Part shown: one piece after another, positions 52,774 to 64,000 of the stretch | Position numbering within the stretch: position 1 is the first letter of the stretch | Layout of the letters: the number at the start of each line of letters is the position of its first letter | Source: Craspedostauros australis | Lineage: Eukaryota > Bacillariophyta > Bacillariophyceae > Mastogloiales > Achnanthaceae | Length of the DNA stretch: 64,000 nucleotides | Assembly: GCA_026770025.1 (NCBI GenBank) | Contig: JAMXDE010000054.1 | Location: 124,001-188,000 of the forward strand | Direction: 5' to 3' | Notes under the pieces: generated by a model | The model's input: the letters and a program-made list of their open reading frames with translations, nothing else | What the model was told of the DNA's origin: nothing | Databases searched by the model: none | Made by a program: the position numbers and the translations under genes

Positions 52774-55700
52774 ATGTCTTCTGACAACAACAGCATTTGG
52801 CGTGAGAGCAGCGCTCCCGCAAACTCGGGCATGGACGGCAGAATGCAGCAAGCACGCTTGGATGCCAACGAACCATCGAGGTCCGCCTCGCAGAATGGCG
52901 ACCTCATCGAGATGGTCGATGACGATATCATGACGCTGCGACAGACGGCATCGCTCAACGAGCACGAGATCGTCTTTCTGCAAGACGAAGATACGGCCCA
53001 TGATCGGATGGCGGGGTCCATGATGGTGGATGATCATGATGATGATGGCAACAATGGACCATCCAACATGCAACAGTCCGCAGCTGCAGCACCATCGGCT
53101 TTGGCACAGGCTCAAGCCAGAATGATGGCGATAGAAGCGAAGATGGCGGCCTCAGAGCAGTACGCCTCTGGTGGATCCGCCACGGCTGCCTATCCCAGTT
53201 CCAAAATGCCTCCCATGACAGTGTCGTCGATGTCGAATGGCCACACCGATGGCAGGATGGCTGGACCCATGATGGTGCAGGACGACAATTACCATACGAA
53301 CAACGCATACGGCAACGATGGGTCTTTGAGTGCGCCGCAGCCCACAGGTGCACCGCCTTCTTCCACCACATCGCAGGCCCAGGCTAGGATGATGGCGATG
53401 CAAGCAAAGATGGCGGCCTCGGAGCAGTACGCCTCCGCCACGGCTACCTATCCCCGTTCCAACATGCCTCCTGCAACGCCCAGCAGCCACGCCGATGATC
53501 AATACAAGCGCCCGCCGCAGAGCACGCAGCTTGGTGCGATGGAAGACAATCTCAAGGCTGCCTGCGGGTACCGACCGCAGGAACTTGCGCACAGCAACGA
53601 TGATCGCGAGAACAACATGACATCGCCTCAATTTGGACAACATGTGAGCGCATCGCATCACATCGATTCCACCGGCGCGGTGAGCAGCGCCAATCATGAT
53701 GATGATGGCCTGCTGGACATGAATGGCGTGGGCGTTGCCCTGCCGCAGGCCAACAATGGCCGTGCATCTCCGCGACGTCCACCGCAGCGATTCCAGTTGG
53801 GCGCCAAGTCCAATTCGTCGGCGCATATGCGGTCCATTGGAGACCCGGAGGCCTTCCTCAATGGGCCGTCCGGGGACATTGCGGCAACCGATAATTCGGG
53901 ACAGCTTGGGCAGATCCTGCCGGGAGCCTATTCGGTGCAGGCGCGTGCCATTGGTGCCATGCCGGCGTGGGCCAGGCCGAACAATGGAATGAATGGTCAG
54001 CATTCCAGCGCGCATGTATCTTCCAGCGCGCAAGAAGGATCGTCGTTGAGCCTGCGGGGGGCGCAGTCCGAACCGTTTCCAGCCACGAACGCGGGACAGT
54101 ACGATCATCTTCCACCGGAAATGAGACCGCCGCCACAACCGCAGGAGACAAACCTTCCGCCGGAACTGCGTGGGACGCAACTGTCCCTCATCCCCCATGT
54201 TGCCAGAGGTTCCGATGCCACCACCGTGCCTCTCGATTCGTCCTTGCATCAGGACAGCTCCCGGGGCATGGACAACAATGCCTCGTCTCGCAATGCCGGA
54301 GGCATCCTCACGGCCAACGTTCGCAGGAACTCAAAAGCCTACGGTCCAAGCAAGGGCGATGGCGACCGCGGATCAGCGGATGGCGACAAGGGGGATATCA
54401 CACAACGCGCCATGTACAGTGCCCTCATTGTCGTCCTCGTCTTGGTGGTGGCTCTCGTCATTGTCGTGGCACTTCTGTTGACTGGACAGTTCGAGAACAG
54501 CAATGACGACAACCGCGCCACCCGCGCACCCAGAACGGAACGAAGCGACCAGACCAACGTGACAGACAGCTCGCAGCTTCCATCCAAATTCAACCCGCCC
54601 ATCGTGCCGCTCGATGACCCAGCGCGCCAGGCTCTCGTCCACCGATTGCCTTACGTGCTGCCGTCTTCCAGCGCAGGCAACGAACAAGATTGGAACGACC
54701 TCGGCTCCGCGCGATCCAAGAGTGTCCACTGGATCCTGTGGGACCAAGACTTGCAGACGGTATCGGAAGTGAATCAGGTGGATGGCAGGCGTCTCGGTGC
54801 GCTCTACAGCCTCGCCGTCTTCTTCTACGCCACCGGCGGTGAATCATGGACCGACGATTGCAACTTTCTGAGCAAGGAGCATATCTGTGACTGGAACCGG
54901 GATGATAATGGCATCTTTTGCGATGGTGCCAAGCGGGTCACGCAAATCATCATTGGTACGTGGAATGGTTGGGTTGTATTCGTACATGGGAGTTGTTTGT
55001 CAGGCGACATCCCGGTGTTTTCATGGTTCGGGCGTCGTCGTAGGTACCAGTACGCATCAAGCTGCTCCGACTTGCTCTCTATATCTCTCACCCACGCACC
55101 AACACAAAACACACATGCCGCGCATGCTCGTATTCTCCCTCTCCTTGTTGTCGCTGTCATGATGTCAACGTCCACCACACCGCGCCCCAAATCAGAATCC
55201 AACAATCTGAATGGAACATTGCCTAATGACCTGAGTGCTTTCAGGTTCCTCCAAGAAATCACTATCACAGGAAATCCTTCGCTGCAAGGAAGCATTCCAG
55301 AAACGCTGCTTGACAGCATGTTCTGGCTGAACATCCTGAATTTGGAGCGCAATCAACTCAGCGGTGGGCTGCCGAACATCACAACGAGCGTCCACAACAT
55401 TGCGGAGCTGCATCTCGGCAACAACCATCTGGAAGGCGACGTTAACTTGTTGGGATACCTGCCCAGGCTGGTGGATGTAAGGTTGCCACAAAATCGTCTC
55501 AGTGGACACTTCGTTGTGCCGGGGGTCCACGTGGCTCCTTCTGGCGATGGAGTCGTCAGCGCAATGTTGAGACGTATCGATTTGGGGACGAATTCATTCT
55601 CAGGTCCCTTACCTACCAACTTGGGGCGGCAGTTGCCATCGCTGGAAGTACTTGACGTGTCCGAAAACGGCTTTGAAGGAGAATTGCCTTGGGACTCCTT

Positions 55701-56373
55701 TGAACATGGGTCGTTGCCTCGCCTGAAATTCTTACTCGTGAACTATAACGACCTGACGGGAGAGCTACCAACAGACATTGGAAGATTTCAATCATTGATC
55801 AATCTTGAAATGAAAGGCAACCAAATCCGAGGCAAAATCCCAGAATCTATCGGAAACTGCACGAACCTGATGAACCTGGCCCTCAGTCAAACTCAACTGC
55901 GCGGAGAAGTCCCAACAACCCTCGGGAACTTGAATGCGCTCATGAATCTGCACCTCTTTTCCACACTGCTGGAGGGTCGATTGCCAGCCACGCTTGCTGA
56001 CGCAGAAAGCTTGAGTAAGTGCAAACAAGCCGATGGCCAAATTGAGAACAGGATGGCCATCTGACAGTGATGGTCGCAGTCGCCAAACGGGGTCTGGTTG
56101 CGCGTGAAAGAATCTATTGCCCGTTGCTGGCATTTGTCTACTGGGTTGCATGAACGGAGCTGTCCATCTCACATACCGCGCTGCGTATCTGTCCATCATT
56201 TTGTTCATCTTTCGCCTTTTCTGACTTGTGTCTCATCAGCCCGCATAGCTGTGGGGGCTAGTGCCATCACAAGTGAAGGAACACAGCTGCTTTGTGATGC
56301 ACGAGAAGACTTGAGAATTTTTGCTCCTGTGGCCGAAGGTTTCAACTGTACTTGCTGCGAACCGCTCCTCTAA
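52774..56373 (+). CDS. Leucine-rich-repeat single-pass membrane protein (three exons)
   Basis: Exons are 52774-54955, 55196-56014 and 56240-56373. Intron 1 (240 nt, GTACGT...AATCAG) is a multiple of three without in-frame stops; removing it gives VTQIII-E-SNNLNGTLP, the expected repeat boundary. Intron 2 (225 nt) has GTAAGT and CTCATCAG. The protein has 1044 residues. Residues 1-540 are disordered and cytoplasmic by topology, with two copies of a QAQARMMA..AKMAASEQYA module. A membrane segment (about 546-572, LIVVLVLVVALVIVVALLL) follows, then a cap with LAVFFYATGGESW and ICDWN...IFCD, and LRRs such as NNLNGTLPNDL, NQLSGGLPN and NQIRGKIPESIGNCTNL. Exon 3 supplies a Cys tail (FNCTCCEPLL). This layout is common in diatom LRR proteins. 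There is no kinase domain. A surface or adhesion role is likely. Confidence 0.88.
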
Positions 56374-57238
56374 TGCCTGACGAATCAGGCAACGGTCCCG
56401 CACAGGATGATAGAGATTCCAATTGAGGCCACCGGCAGTAGTCGTGGGACAGCGAGAGTTTGCGGAAATACAAAAACAAATCCGAGTACGTTTTGGTATG
56501 GTAGGATAACATGTTGATGTTACATCCTCTACGAGCTATTATGTGTGTGTTGACGCTCAGGGTTTCTTCGCTGTGTGTCATCGTGGCGGTTTCTGTTGAT
56601 CGTGGAGTGCACGTACGATCTCCTCCGTTGTTGCTTCGTTGCAATGTCCACGATGCGTGGATCAAGCGAGCGAAACGAGAAAACAACGAGACCACCGAAC
56701 GCAAAATCCATCGTGGCGTATTTTCTGTGTGATCGGCATTCAGAACAGGCCTCAGATTCGTGGGTCGACTACATTGACTACATTCCTGGCTTCTTTTGTT
56801 CTGTTCGTGAGCGAGCCAATCCAATCCACTCAGACCGTGTTGGTTGAAGCGTGGTGGGCGCGTGGCGAGAAAGCGCGCAACACGGTGCAGCGTCGCTTCT
56901 CTGATGCGTGACGTCAGCACGACTCGTTATGGGTCATGTCATCACACATGTGGAAGAAGATCACAAATTCAAGAACATGCTCAGAAGCGAATCCACGCTC
57001 CGCATCCCCCACATCGTCCCGCATCGACTTCGTCCAATGCAGAACTTCGGTGCAGCATGAAGTGCACAGAGGAGAAACAACCGCAGGTTGAATGAAAGTT
57101 GGTGACAGAAGAAAAGCAGCACATAATCCCAATCGACGCAACTTCATCATTTCGACCATCCACCGCCAGACACCACCCACAGCAAGTTACTATTGAGTGC
57201 ATCCGTCGCAAAGCATCGCGAGAATCAAGAAAGCGAAG
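56374..57238. other. Intergenic region
   Basis: Nothing recognisable; short frames only. It should contain the promoter of the gene at 57239. Confidence 0.5.
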
Positions 57239-57991
57239 ATGCTGTCCCTTCCAATGACACAAAGAAGCATGAATACACCAACGCCTTGCGCATCGAGAGC
57301 ACGCGCTTCGTCATCAGGTCGGTTCCTAAACGTGCTGGTTCTTTTGCTGCTCTCGGCCACTTCCAGCGCGTTCGTCACGAAGCAGCAGCCATCGCACCAA
57401 TCGCTCTGTGTCGATGCAATGCACAGCCATCAGCATGGTGGCGATCGTCGCAATCCATCGCGTGTTGCGAACAAGCCATCGAGGAAGCTGGATCTGGTGG
57501 TGAGGCAGACATCCTCTGCTGATGACTTCGCATCTGATGAGGACATCCAGGTGCATATCAATGCCAAAGCCGACGCCTACGACACTTCCAGCCTGACCGT
57601 GGCAAAGACAAAGAGCGACGATCAAAGCGATGTACGAAGACGTCGGGAAAACCAATGGCAGCAATTCCAACTATCCGCAGCTGCGGTGGCCAAGCAATGG
57701 GGCCTCTCTGATGCACCGACCACCCTGCGACGGCAATTGCAGCAACGTATTCGCCGCAACGATCTATTTAACCCGACCATGGTGCGATGGACGAGCACGG
57801 AAGAGTCGTTGGCATTCGGCTATTTCTTCGCTGCCTTGACGATGGTGGTCGCCGCGACCTACGCCAGCTCGCTGCTGGGGTTGTTCCTGGAGGCGCATGG
57901 CACGACGTCGCTGCCGTCCTCCGTCCTCTTGGATGATTTTGATTCCGCCAAGGGCCGCTTCGAAGCGTTGACGGGCGGCGTTTGGTATTGA
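57239..57991 (+). CDS. Probable plastid-targeted membrane protein of unknown function
   Basis: A 250-residue single-exon product. The N-terminus has a basic, Ser-rich part and a strong hydrophobic core (LNVLVLLLLSATSSA), with a cleavage site before FVTKQ. The Ser-Ala-Phe junction resembles the ASAFAP motif that directs proteins across the four plastid membranes of diatoms and relatives; the aromatic residue at +1 is present. The next 130 residues are hydrophilic. A hydrophobic helix near residues 195-220 (FGYFFAALTMVVAATYASSL, then LGLFLEA) is probably a membrane segment. I recognise no family. It is a candidate for a lineage-specific plastid protein. An upstream frame without ATG exists but the first ATG is used. 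Confidence 0.7.
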   Translation: MLSLPMTQRSMNTPTPCASRARASSSGRFLNVLVLLLLSATSSAFVTKQQPSHQSLCVDAMHSHQHGGDRRNPSRVANKPSRKLDLVVRQTSSADDFASDEDIQVHINAKADAYDTSSLTVAKTKSDDQSDVRRRRENQWQQFQLSAAAVAKQWGLSDAPTTLRRQLQQRIRRNDLFNPTMVRWTSTEESLAFGYFFAALTMVVAATYASSLLGLFLEAHGTTSLPSSVLLDDFDSAKGRFEALTGGVWY

Positions 57992-59447
57992 TGAGTTGGA
58001 ATGGGATGGATTGGGCGAGTGTGGGCCGTCAAAGTTCGATGGCGACGATGCGCTCACACACGGAAAAGAAAAAGCGAAAGAGAGATGCAGGCATACCATA
58101 CTTACCACACCAGATAAAATACAATGCATAGCTCGTTTTGAAAAAAGTCGGGCACAATCGGGGTGAAGCTGTTGACAGCCGCTCCTCATGCACAGATCCA
58201 CACCCACGATGCAACTTGAATCCTCAGCATCACCATCTGTTCCCACTTTGATGCTTGGATCGCCCCTTCAAGGTTGTGTGGCACCAACAGGTACAGGAAC
58301 GTCCGTGTCAGCACAAATCCTGCCGCAAAGAGAACCTCGGAGTCTCCAAGAAACGAATTGGAGGCTGTTGGGATGACTGCATCACGTCGGAATTGCAGCT
58401 CGGATACGATTCAAGCAAGCAACTTCACTTTGCCCGCGACGAATGTGTGCCTGCCTCGCCCCAGGTAACGCCGTGACTGCATCAAGCGCGATGGTTGGCA
58501 CCAATACTACTACTCGAAGAGCATGGCTCCCAGCGCACACGTTGTGTTGCGCAAATCGACCTGTGCTCTTCTCTCTAGCTTAACCTCGTAGTATCAGGGC
58601 GAAAAAGACGTTGGGTCGAGCGATTCAGAAGCGAAGAATGACCACTCCGATTTGACGACGGTGAGCTCATAACCCATAACAAGGAATCATGAGTTCCGTT
58701 GGTTCCCGTTTTTCGCCAACAACCAATCACACAAAATTGTGCGCGCACTTTTTGCGTGGTGTCAGCTCGTTTGCGTTGAAGTACGAACAACGTGTGACTG
58801 ACTGACTGATGGCTGGAGAGAGCGCATCTCCAAGTTCTGCGCAACAGAACAATCTCATCACCACTTTGCTCATGCTATCTGGCGTTCACCGACACCCTTG
58901 GGATGCAGCCACAATCAGCCACTGCCTCACATCACATCACATCACATCGCATCGAATTGGATTGAATTGGATCGAAGTGCGTTGCATCGACTGGTGTGTT
59001 TATCTGCGCCGGAATCCGCATCTCGGTCATCATTGCCATTCATCTGCGGCCGCTGTCACGAGGAATCTGTCCTTCCGAGCTGCCATTTGTGCTTTGCTTC
59101 AATACAATACGAGCCACCATACCTACTAATACGAGCATTGCATCGGAGCCACGCTTGGCACAGGGTACGATCTCGTCGAGCAGACTCCATCATCTGAGTG
59201 ATTCCGTGCGTGCGCATCGCCCCATCTGCGTATCCACTCGCTTCAACCATCAAACCGATCAGTCGGCAACCTGCCATTCAGTCCCAGCGAAGGAAGAAGA
59301 GCGAGGGCAAGGACTCTGGGGTACTATTGTATACTTTACTGCATTCAAGGCATCCAAGGAGGGCAAGGGTGCAACAACAGAAGATCGGAACAACAAGGTC
59401 GGAATACTCGTAAACAAAGAGAGAGAGAGAGAAAGCAACGAAAGGAA
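57992..59447. other. Intergenic region
   Basis: No supported gene in 1.46 kb. It has CACAT repeats near 58926-58950, GAATTGGATT repeats just after, and a GA-rich leader (59417-59431) before the RAP gene. Confidence 0.5.
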
Positions 59448-62400
59448 ATGAAGATGACGACATCTTCTAGATCACGAGCATCGGCGGCGCTACTTGTCGG
59501 GTCTTGGTTCTGCTGTTTTCTGCTGCTTCCGAGAGCCCACAGAGTCGAAGGTCTATCCTTCCGTGTCGCTTCGCAGCAGTCTCAGCGGCAAGGCAGAAGG
59601 ATACGTTCTTCCCCGCCGCCACATTCGAACTCATCCGGATGGCCGTTGTCCGGGTCGATACATCGATCAGGTTCCGTTTTGCTATCACCCACGGAGATCT
59701 CGAGAAATGCGGATGCATTCGTACTTCATGCAGAGGCAGACTCGACCATGGCCACGGCAGCGGCAGCGGCGGCTCGTGCAAAAACGCGATCCAAACAATT
59801 GGCAAAGACCAGGAAGGATGCCAAGCCGCCAGGCAGGAGGAAGGCAAAGTCTACAACGACTGTTCATCGGGTCCATAACGATGCTACAAACCTCGTGCAG
59901 GATGATGCCGCCGATCATATCGCCATACCCAAACGGCCGCACACCCACTCTCCTCCGCGGTCAAAACAATTCAGAAAGCATGGGCATCGTCAACGTTCAC
60001 AAAATAACGGCAGCGACAGCCACAACGACAACAAACACAAGCACAAGGGCGCGAACCGAAAGGAAGTACAGCGACAATCCTACCTGGCCGTCAAGCTCAA
60101 TTCGCGCATCACATCACGCCCCGATGCCCTGGACATCTTGGAATTGCTCGCCTCCGTCAAGGGTTCCCTCACGTCCTACGGAGGCGGGGGCACCCTCAAT
60201 TCCATCAACTACTCAACCTGCCTGCATCGCATCGCCAAGCACGTGGCTTACGCCTACGTCAACCGCGACGCGCGCAGCGAGCGATCGAGGATACTGTCGG
60301 ATCCAAGATTCGGACTCTTCATGTGCTCGCTGTCGGAGGCCTTCCTCAGCGACCCGCCAGTGCTGGACACATCCGGCAAGGACATCGTCTTCCGGGCCCG
60401 CGAGATGTCCAACACGGCATGGGCCATCGCCAAGCTCAAGATCGCGCCTCCCGTCACGGCCTTGCCCATGGAGGACCCCAAGGACCGCGAAGAGAACCTG
60501 CGCAAGCTCGCCTCCACAGTCCGCAGCCAGATTTACGCCATCGCCAAGAGCAGGGCCTCCGCATCCGGCAACCCCGACGAGGACGGCAGCAAGCCGTGGA
60601 TTCCCGAGCTCTCGCAGCTCTGCGGCAGCATCATCGACGTCATCACAGCGCGCGTGCAGGATAAGGGAGCATCGCTGTCCTTCCGGTCGCAGGAATGGGC
60701 CAACCTCGTTTGGGCCATGTCCACCATCAACCGCGTCGACAAGGATTTCTTTGAGTTCGTCATCGATCACCTCATCATCGATTCGAAGGCCACGGAGCGT
60801 GTAGACATGCCGCAGGAATGGTCAAACACCATCTGGGCCTTGGCGACGGCGGCCATCAATGGCCCGGAAGACGTCCTCTACCCTTACGTCGCGCATCTCA
60901 TGGATTCCTCAGAACAGTTCGTCAAGATGTTCAAACCCCAGGAGCTCTCCAACACCGGCTGGGGCGTCGCCACCACGCTGGCCATCCGCCAGTCCATCAC
61001 CGAGCTGGATGAAAAAACCGTCTCCGCGGCCCTCACCATTATGAGGCACGTCGCCAAAGAGGCCATCGCACGTGACGCCGAAAACTTCAAATCCCAAGAA
61101 GTCTCCAACACCCTCTGGGCCTTCGCCACCTTGGGCTTTGGATTGTCCAGCGGCAATGAGAACATCGACGATCAGTCCGATTACATCATCCTCCCCAGCG
61201 ACGACCCGCAGGGCGATGCCGAGCTCGTCAGGACCGCCACGGAGACCTTCATTCGTCGGGCCAAGGCCATTCTGGGACGATTCAAGTCGCAGGAACTCAA
61301 CAACCTGGCATGGGCGTTGGCTCGGTTGCAGTACAATGACACGCAGCTTCTGCGTAGCATCTCCATGCAGATGGTCGACACGCAGCGCAAAGTGCGCCCG
61401 CAGGTAAGTCACTTCATGCGATACATGGCATTTCAGTGTGTTGTCTGTCTTCAGAGTACTCGTGCATGGTGTGTGTGGTGTACACGTGATTGCGGAATGG
61501 AACTGATGGGTCCGTCATGGCTCTCGAATGATTGGCACGCTTCGTCACATGGTATACCTTGCAATCGTTTTCTCATTTATTCTTGATTCACGTCGTTGTT
61601 ATTTCACATTCGTTCATATTGCATCATAATTTCTGTCAAACTTTAGGACATCGGAACGACGCTTTGGGCGTTTGCCAAGCTTGAGTACTTTGATTACAAT
61701 GCGTACAGGGGTTGTGCCACGCGGTTGCAAAAGATTCCTGGCAGAATGTTCAAGAGCCAGGAACTGAGCAACACGTGCTGGGCGATTGCGACCGCCGAAG
61801 CCTTCCCTGTCATCAAGGACGCTTTCGAAACGACTCTGCTCATGGAAAGGCAGCGGCCAACGTGGCGTGAGATGCAAGAAGACCCCATCATCATGATGAT
61901 GGCAAAGGCCGCCACCGAGATCATGCAACGGCCAGACGGGTTCAAAGCACAGGAGATCAAGGACGTCCTGTGGAGCTTTTCGAAGGTGGATGTGCGACAC
62001 CCTGCGCTGTTCAAAAGCGTGGCCAAGTACATGGTCGAGAATCCCCATCGCATGCACGAGTTCTCTCCGCAGGGAGTGGGCAACATGGCCTGGTCCTTCG
62101 CCCGGCAGGCACAGCTTTCGGACGTAGTCCTCCAACGACATGGCTCCAAGGTGAGGATGCCGCACACGTCCGGCAGATTGGCCGTGTACACCACAAGCTT
62201 CGTGGATGTCGGAGAGGCACTGCTGCAGAAGCTCTTCAACGGATTGGCGTCGGTACATCTCACCACGTACAACAAGCTCTCGCAGCTGTCGGCGCAGGAT
62301 ATTTCCAACACGGCTTGGGCGTTCGCTGTGCTTGGCATGAAGCATCCTGAATTCTTGGACAGCGCGTTGGAGCAGACTGTTCAGCGGCTGCAGGCCACCA

Positions 62401-63371
62401 TCGAGAACACGGACTCCAGCAACCGCCCCGTGCAGTACATGAAGGGGCAGGAGATCTCCAACCTCCTGTGGGCCGCTTCATTGTTCAACCAGAAGGTGCC
62501 GGAGGGATTGCTGGAGCAAATTGCCACCTCCGTCAGCACGTACGTCAGAGATGAGGAGACTGGCAAAGTGACAGCAGAGAATGTGTTCCGCCATTTCAAG
62601 GCGCAGGAACTGGCCAATATCGCCTGGGCCTGTGCCGTGCAGGGTGAGTACCCACCAACTCTCATCGAGATGATCTACGTGGGTCTGATGGGAGTCGGCG
62701 AGAATCCGGATCCCGAATATTTGAAGAAGATCCATCAGTCGGAGGGCATCCAGACGAGCGCCGTCATCAGTATTCTCTACTTGCAAATCGTTATGGATTT
62801 GGAAGGCAAGGCTGTGCCTGGGTTGGAGTTGCCACCCAACTTCCCCGAAGGTTGGGAAGCGCCGTATGACGAGATGTCGCGATTGTCGCAGAACCTGCTG
62901 GAGAATGGATTGGACCTGAACCCGTCGGGTTTGCAGCGCAGCGTGGAAGACGGATTGGCGCGCGTGGGCTTCCACGGCGTGCAGGAGTACTGCATCACGA
63001 TGGAGCACCTGGCCTCGGAGGAAGTCGGCTGTCGCATCGCACCGTTCAAGAAGGAGCTGCTGTCGATCGACATTGCCGATCCCGAGCGCAAGATCGGAAT
63101 CGAGGTGGACGGGCCGGCGCATTGGGTGACTAGGATAGATCTGGGCATCCCATCGAAGGGCGGGTACACCGTGACGCCCCACAACAAAATCGACTATCAC
63201 TTTGGTTGGGGTGAGTCGCAGGAGGTGAATGGTTCGTCGTCGCTGAAAGTGAGGCTGCTGGAGAGTCTGGGATGGAAGATCCTTAGCGTACCGTTTTGGG
63301 ACTGGTACGCACTGCAGAGCTTGGATGAGCAGGACGAGTACTGCCGGCAGTTGCTAAAGGATGCGCTGTAG
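59448..63371 (+). CDS. RAP-domain protein with octotricopeptide-like repeats (two exons)
   Basis: Exons are 59448-61403 and 61647-63371, separated by a 243-nt intron (GTAAGT...ACTTTAG) between codons. The product has 1226 residues. The first 36 have the look of a signal peptide (ALLVGSWFCCFLLL) followed by GLSFRVAS, consistent with plastid import, and residues 40-200 are basic and disordered. From about 300 to 1060 there are at least ten helical repeats of the type FKSQELSNTLWAFA, such as PQEWSNTIWALATA, FKSQELNNLAWALA and FKAQELANIAWACA. The C-terminus (about 1125-1222) is a RAP domain: KIGIEVDGPAHW, then LLESLGWKILSVPFWDW. RAP proteins bind organelle RNA and act in rRNA or mRNA processing. 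The RAP fold resembles restriction-type endonucleases, but nuclease activity is not shown here. Target RNA is unknown. Confidence 0.88.
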
Positions 63372-63803
63372 GTAAGGCAGATGCGAATACGGCGGAGGAG
63401 ACTTCAGCAGTGCAATGGGTAGTCGCAGTCGCAGCCGCAGTCCCAGGTACCGTCGCATGGTACTCCGCGTCGTTGGAATAGAGTGCAAGCGCGAACATTC
63501 AATAGCTTTTCCACTTTGCCACGCCGATGCCCACAACACACGACTTTGTCATACACAATTCTCCCGCGGTTTGCTCGGTACGCCTGTTATGGTCGTGGAG
63601 AGTAAGAACGTGCGGGTAATAGCTGTCGCGCTACGATTACGATTATGGCGTGAGCTTGTGTCATGACTTGTCTGTTGTTCCATCGTTATCGCAGCGCTAT
63701 GAGTTGTCGCAGTGCGCTGATTTCCATGCGTGGCATTACACTCTTCATTTCCCTCCCTTCATGACATCCTGCAAACCATCGCTGGTGCCGCGCAGATGAC
63801 AGG
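63372..63803. other. Intergenic region
   Basis: Nothing recognisable. The RAP gene and the partial gene at the right edge converge here. Confidence 0.5.
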
Positions 63804-64000
63804 TCACCCCATACCGGCATAATCCTGTTCAAAATTGGTTTCCTCCATGAGATTGTTGCCATCCGCGAAGTTGGAGGACGATATGGGACCGGCCTGATCG
63901 ATATCCTCCTGCTGCTGAAAGACGTTCATGGCGAGCTGGAAGGATATGCCCGTGAGGATGCCGATCTTCTGCTTGTGCGGCACCGTCGGCATCCAGACCC
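63804..64000 (-). CDS. 3' end of an unidentified gene, running off the window
   Basis: The minus-strand frame is open from the window edge to a TGA at 63804-63806. The visible 65 residues include VPHKQKIGILTGISFQLAMN, a Gln/Asp-rich linker and an acidic tail ending DYAGMG. I do not recognise the family. The composition looks protein-like, and it lies in the same dense host-gene block, so a real C-terminal exon is likely. Confidence 0.5.
   Translation of the reverse strand, partial: VWMPTVPHKQKIGILTGISFQLAMNVFQQQEDIDQAGPISSSNFADGNNLMEETNFEQDYAGMG

Overview
The window is eukaryotic nuclear DNA, most likely from an ochrophyte (photosynthetic stramenopile) and plausibly a diatom. Nine introns of 109-299 nt with GT...AG ends and, mostly, GTAAGT or GTGAGT donors can be placed because the reading frames join exactly across them. 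Taxonomic clues are a leucine-rich-repeat membrane protein of the type common in diatoms (disordered N-terminus, one membrane segment, LRR ectodomain, Cys-rich tail), a preprotein with a signal peptide followed by a Ser-Ala-Phe plastid-import-like motif, an octotricopeptide-like/RAP protein, and copia remnants with the QVDD and DHAHD boxes familiar from diatom CoDi elements. No species is claimed.

Left part, 1-21.5 kb, is mostly mobile DNA around one host gene. A diverged interspersed repeat (1-880 and about 11225-12085) brackets a mariner-like transposase ORF (1749-4301), an arginine-pathway N-acetylglutamate synthase gene with a one-base frameshift (5020-6872), and a 1175-residue RNase-H-fold ORF of a poorly described transposon-like family (7252-10779). 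From 12633 to 20830 lies an 8.2-kb unit with perfect 39-bp terminal inverted repeats and TTAA at both ends. It encloses two decayed copia elements and three related solo LTRs, two of which keep exact 6-bp target duplications.

Middle part, 21.5-41 kb: a ribosome-biogenesis gene UTP14 exists twice, a full copy at 29121-32159 and a 5'-truncated chimeric copy at 21753-24491. The copies are essentially identical over 2.55 kb although their 3' flanks have diverged. An ankyrin-repeat gene sits between them. A Ser/Thr kinase gene follows. Next is a probable PIF/Harbinger-type transposon with two divergent, intron-containing genes: a 661-residue accessory protein (38648 to 36434, minus) and a 300-residue DDE transposase (40049-41066, plus).

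A gene-poor stretch of about 6.2 kb (41.1-47.3 kb) separates these from the right part, which holds ordinary host genes: an M1 aminopeptidase (three exons, minus), a short ELM2-like fragment, the LRR membrane protein (three exons), a probable plastid membrane protein, a 1226-residue organelle RNA-binding RAP protein (two exons), and the 3' end of an unidentified gene running off the right edge. The host genes do not form a pathway cluster; NAGS (arginine synthesis), UTP14 (18S rRNA processing) and the RAP protein (organelle RNA metabolism) act independently.
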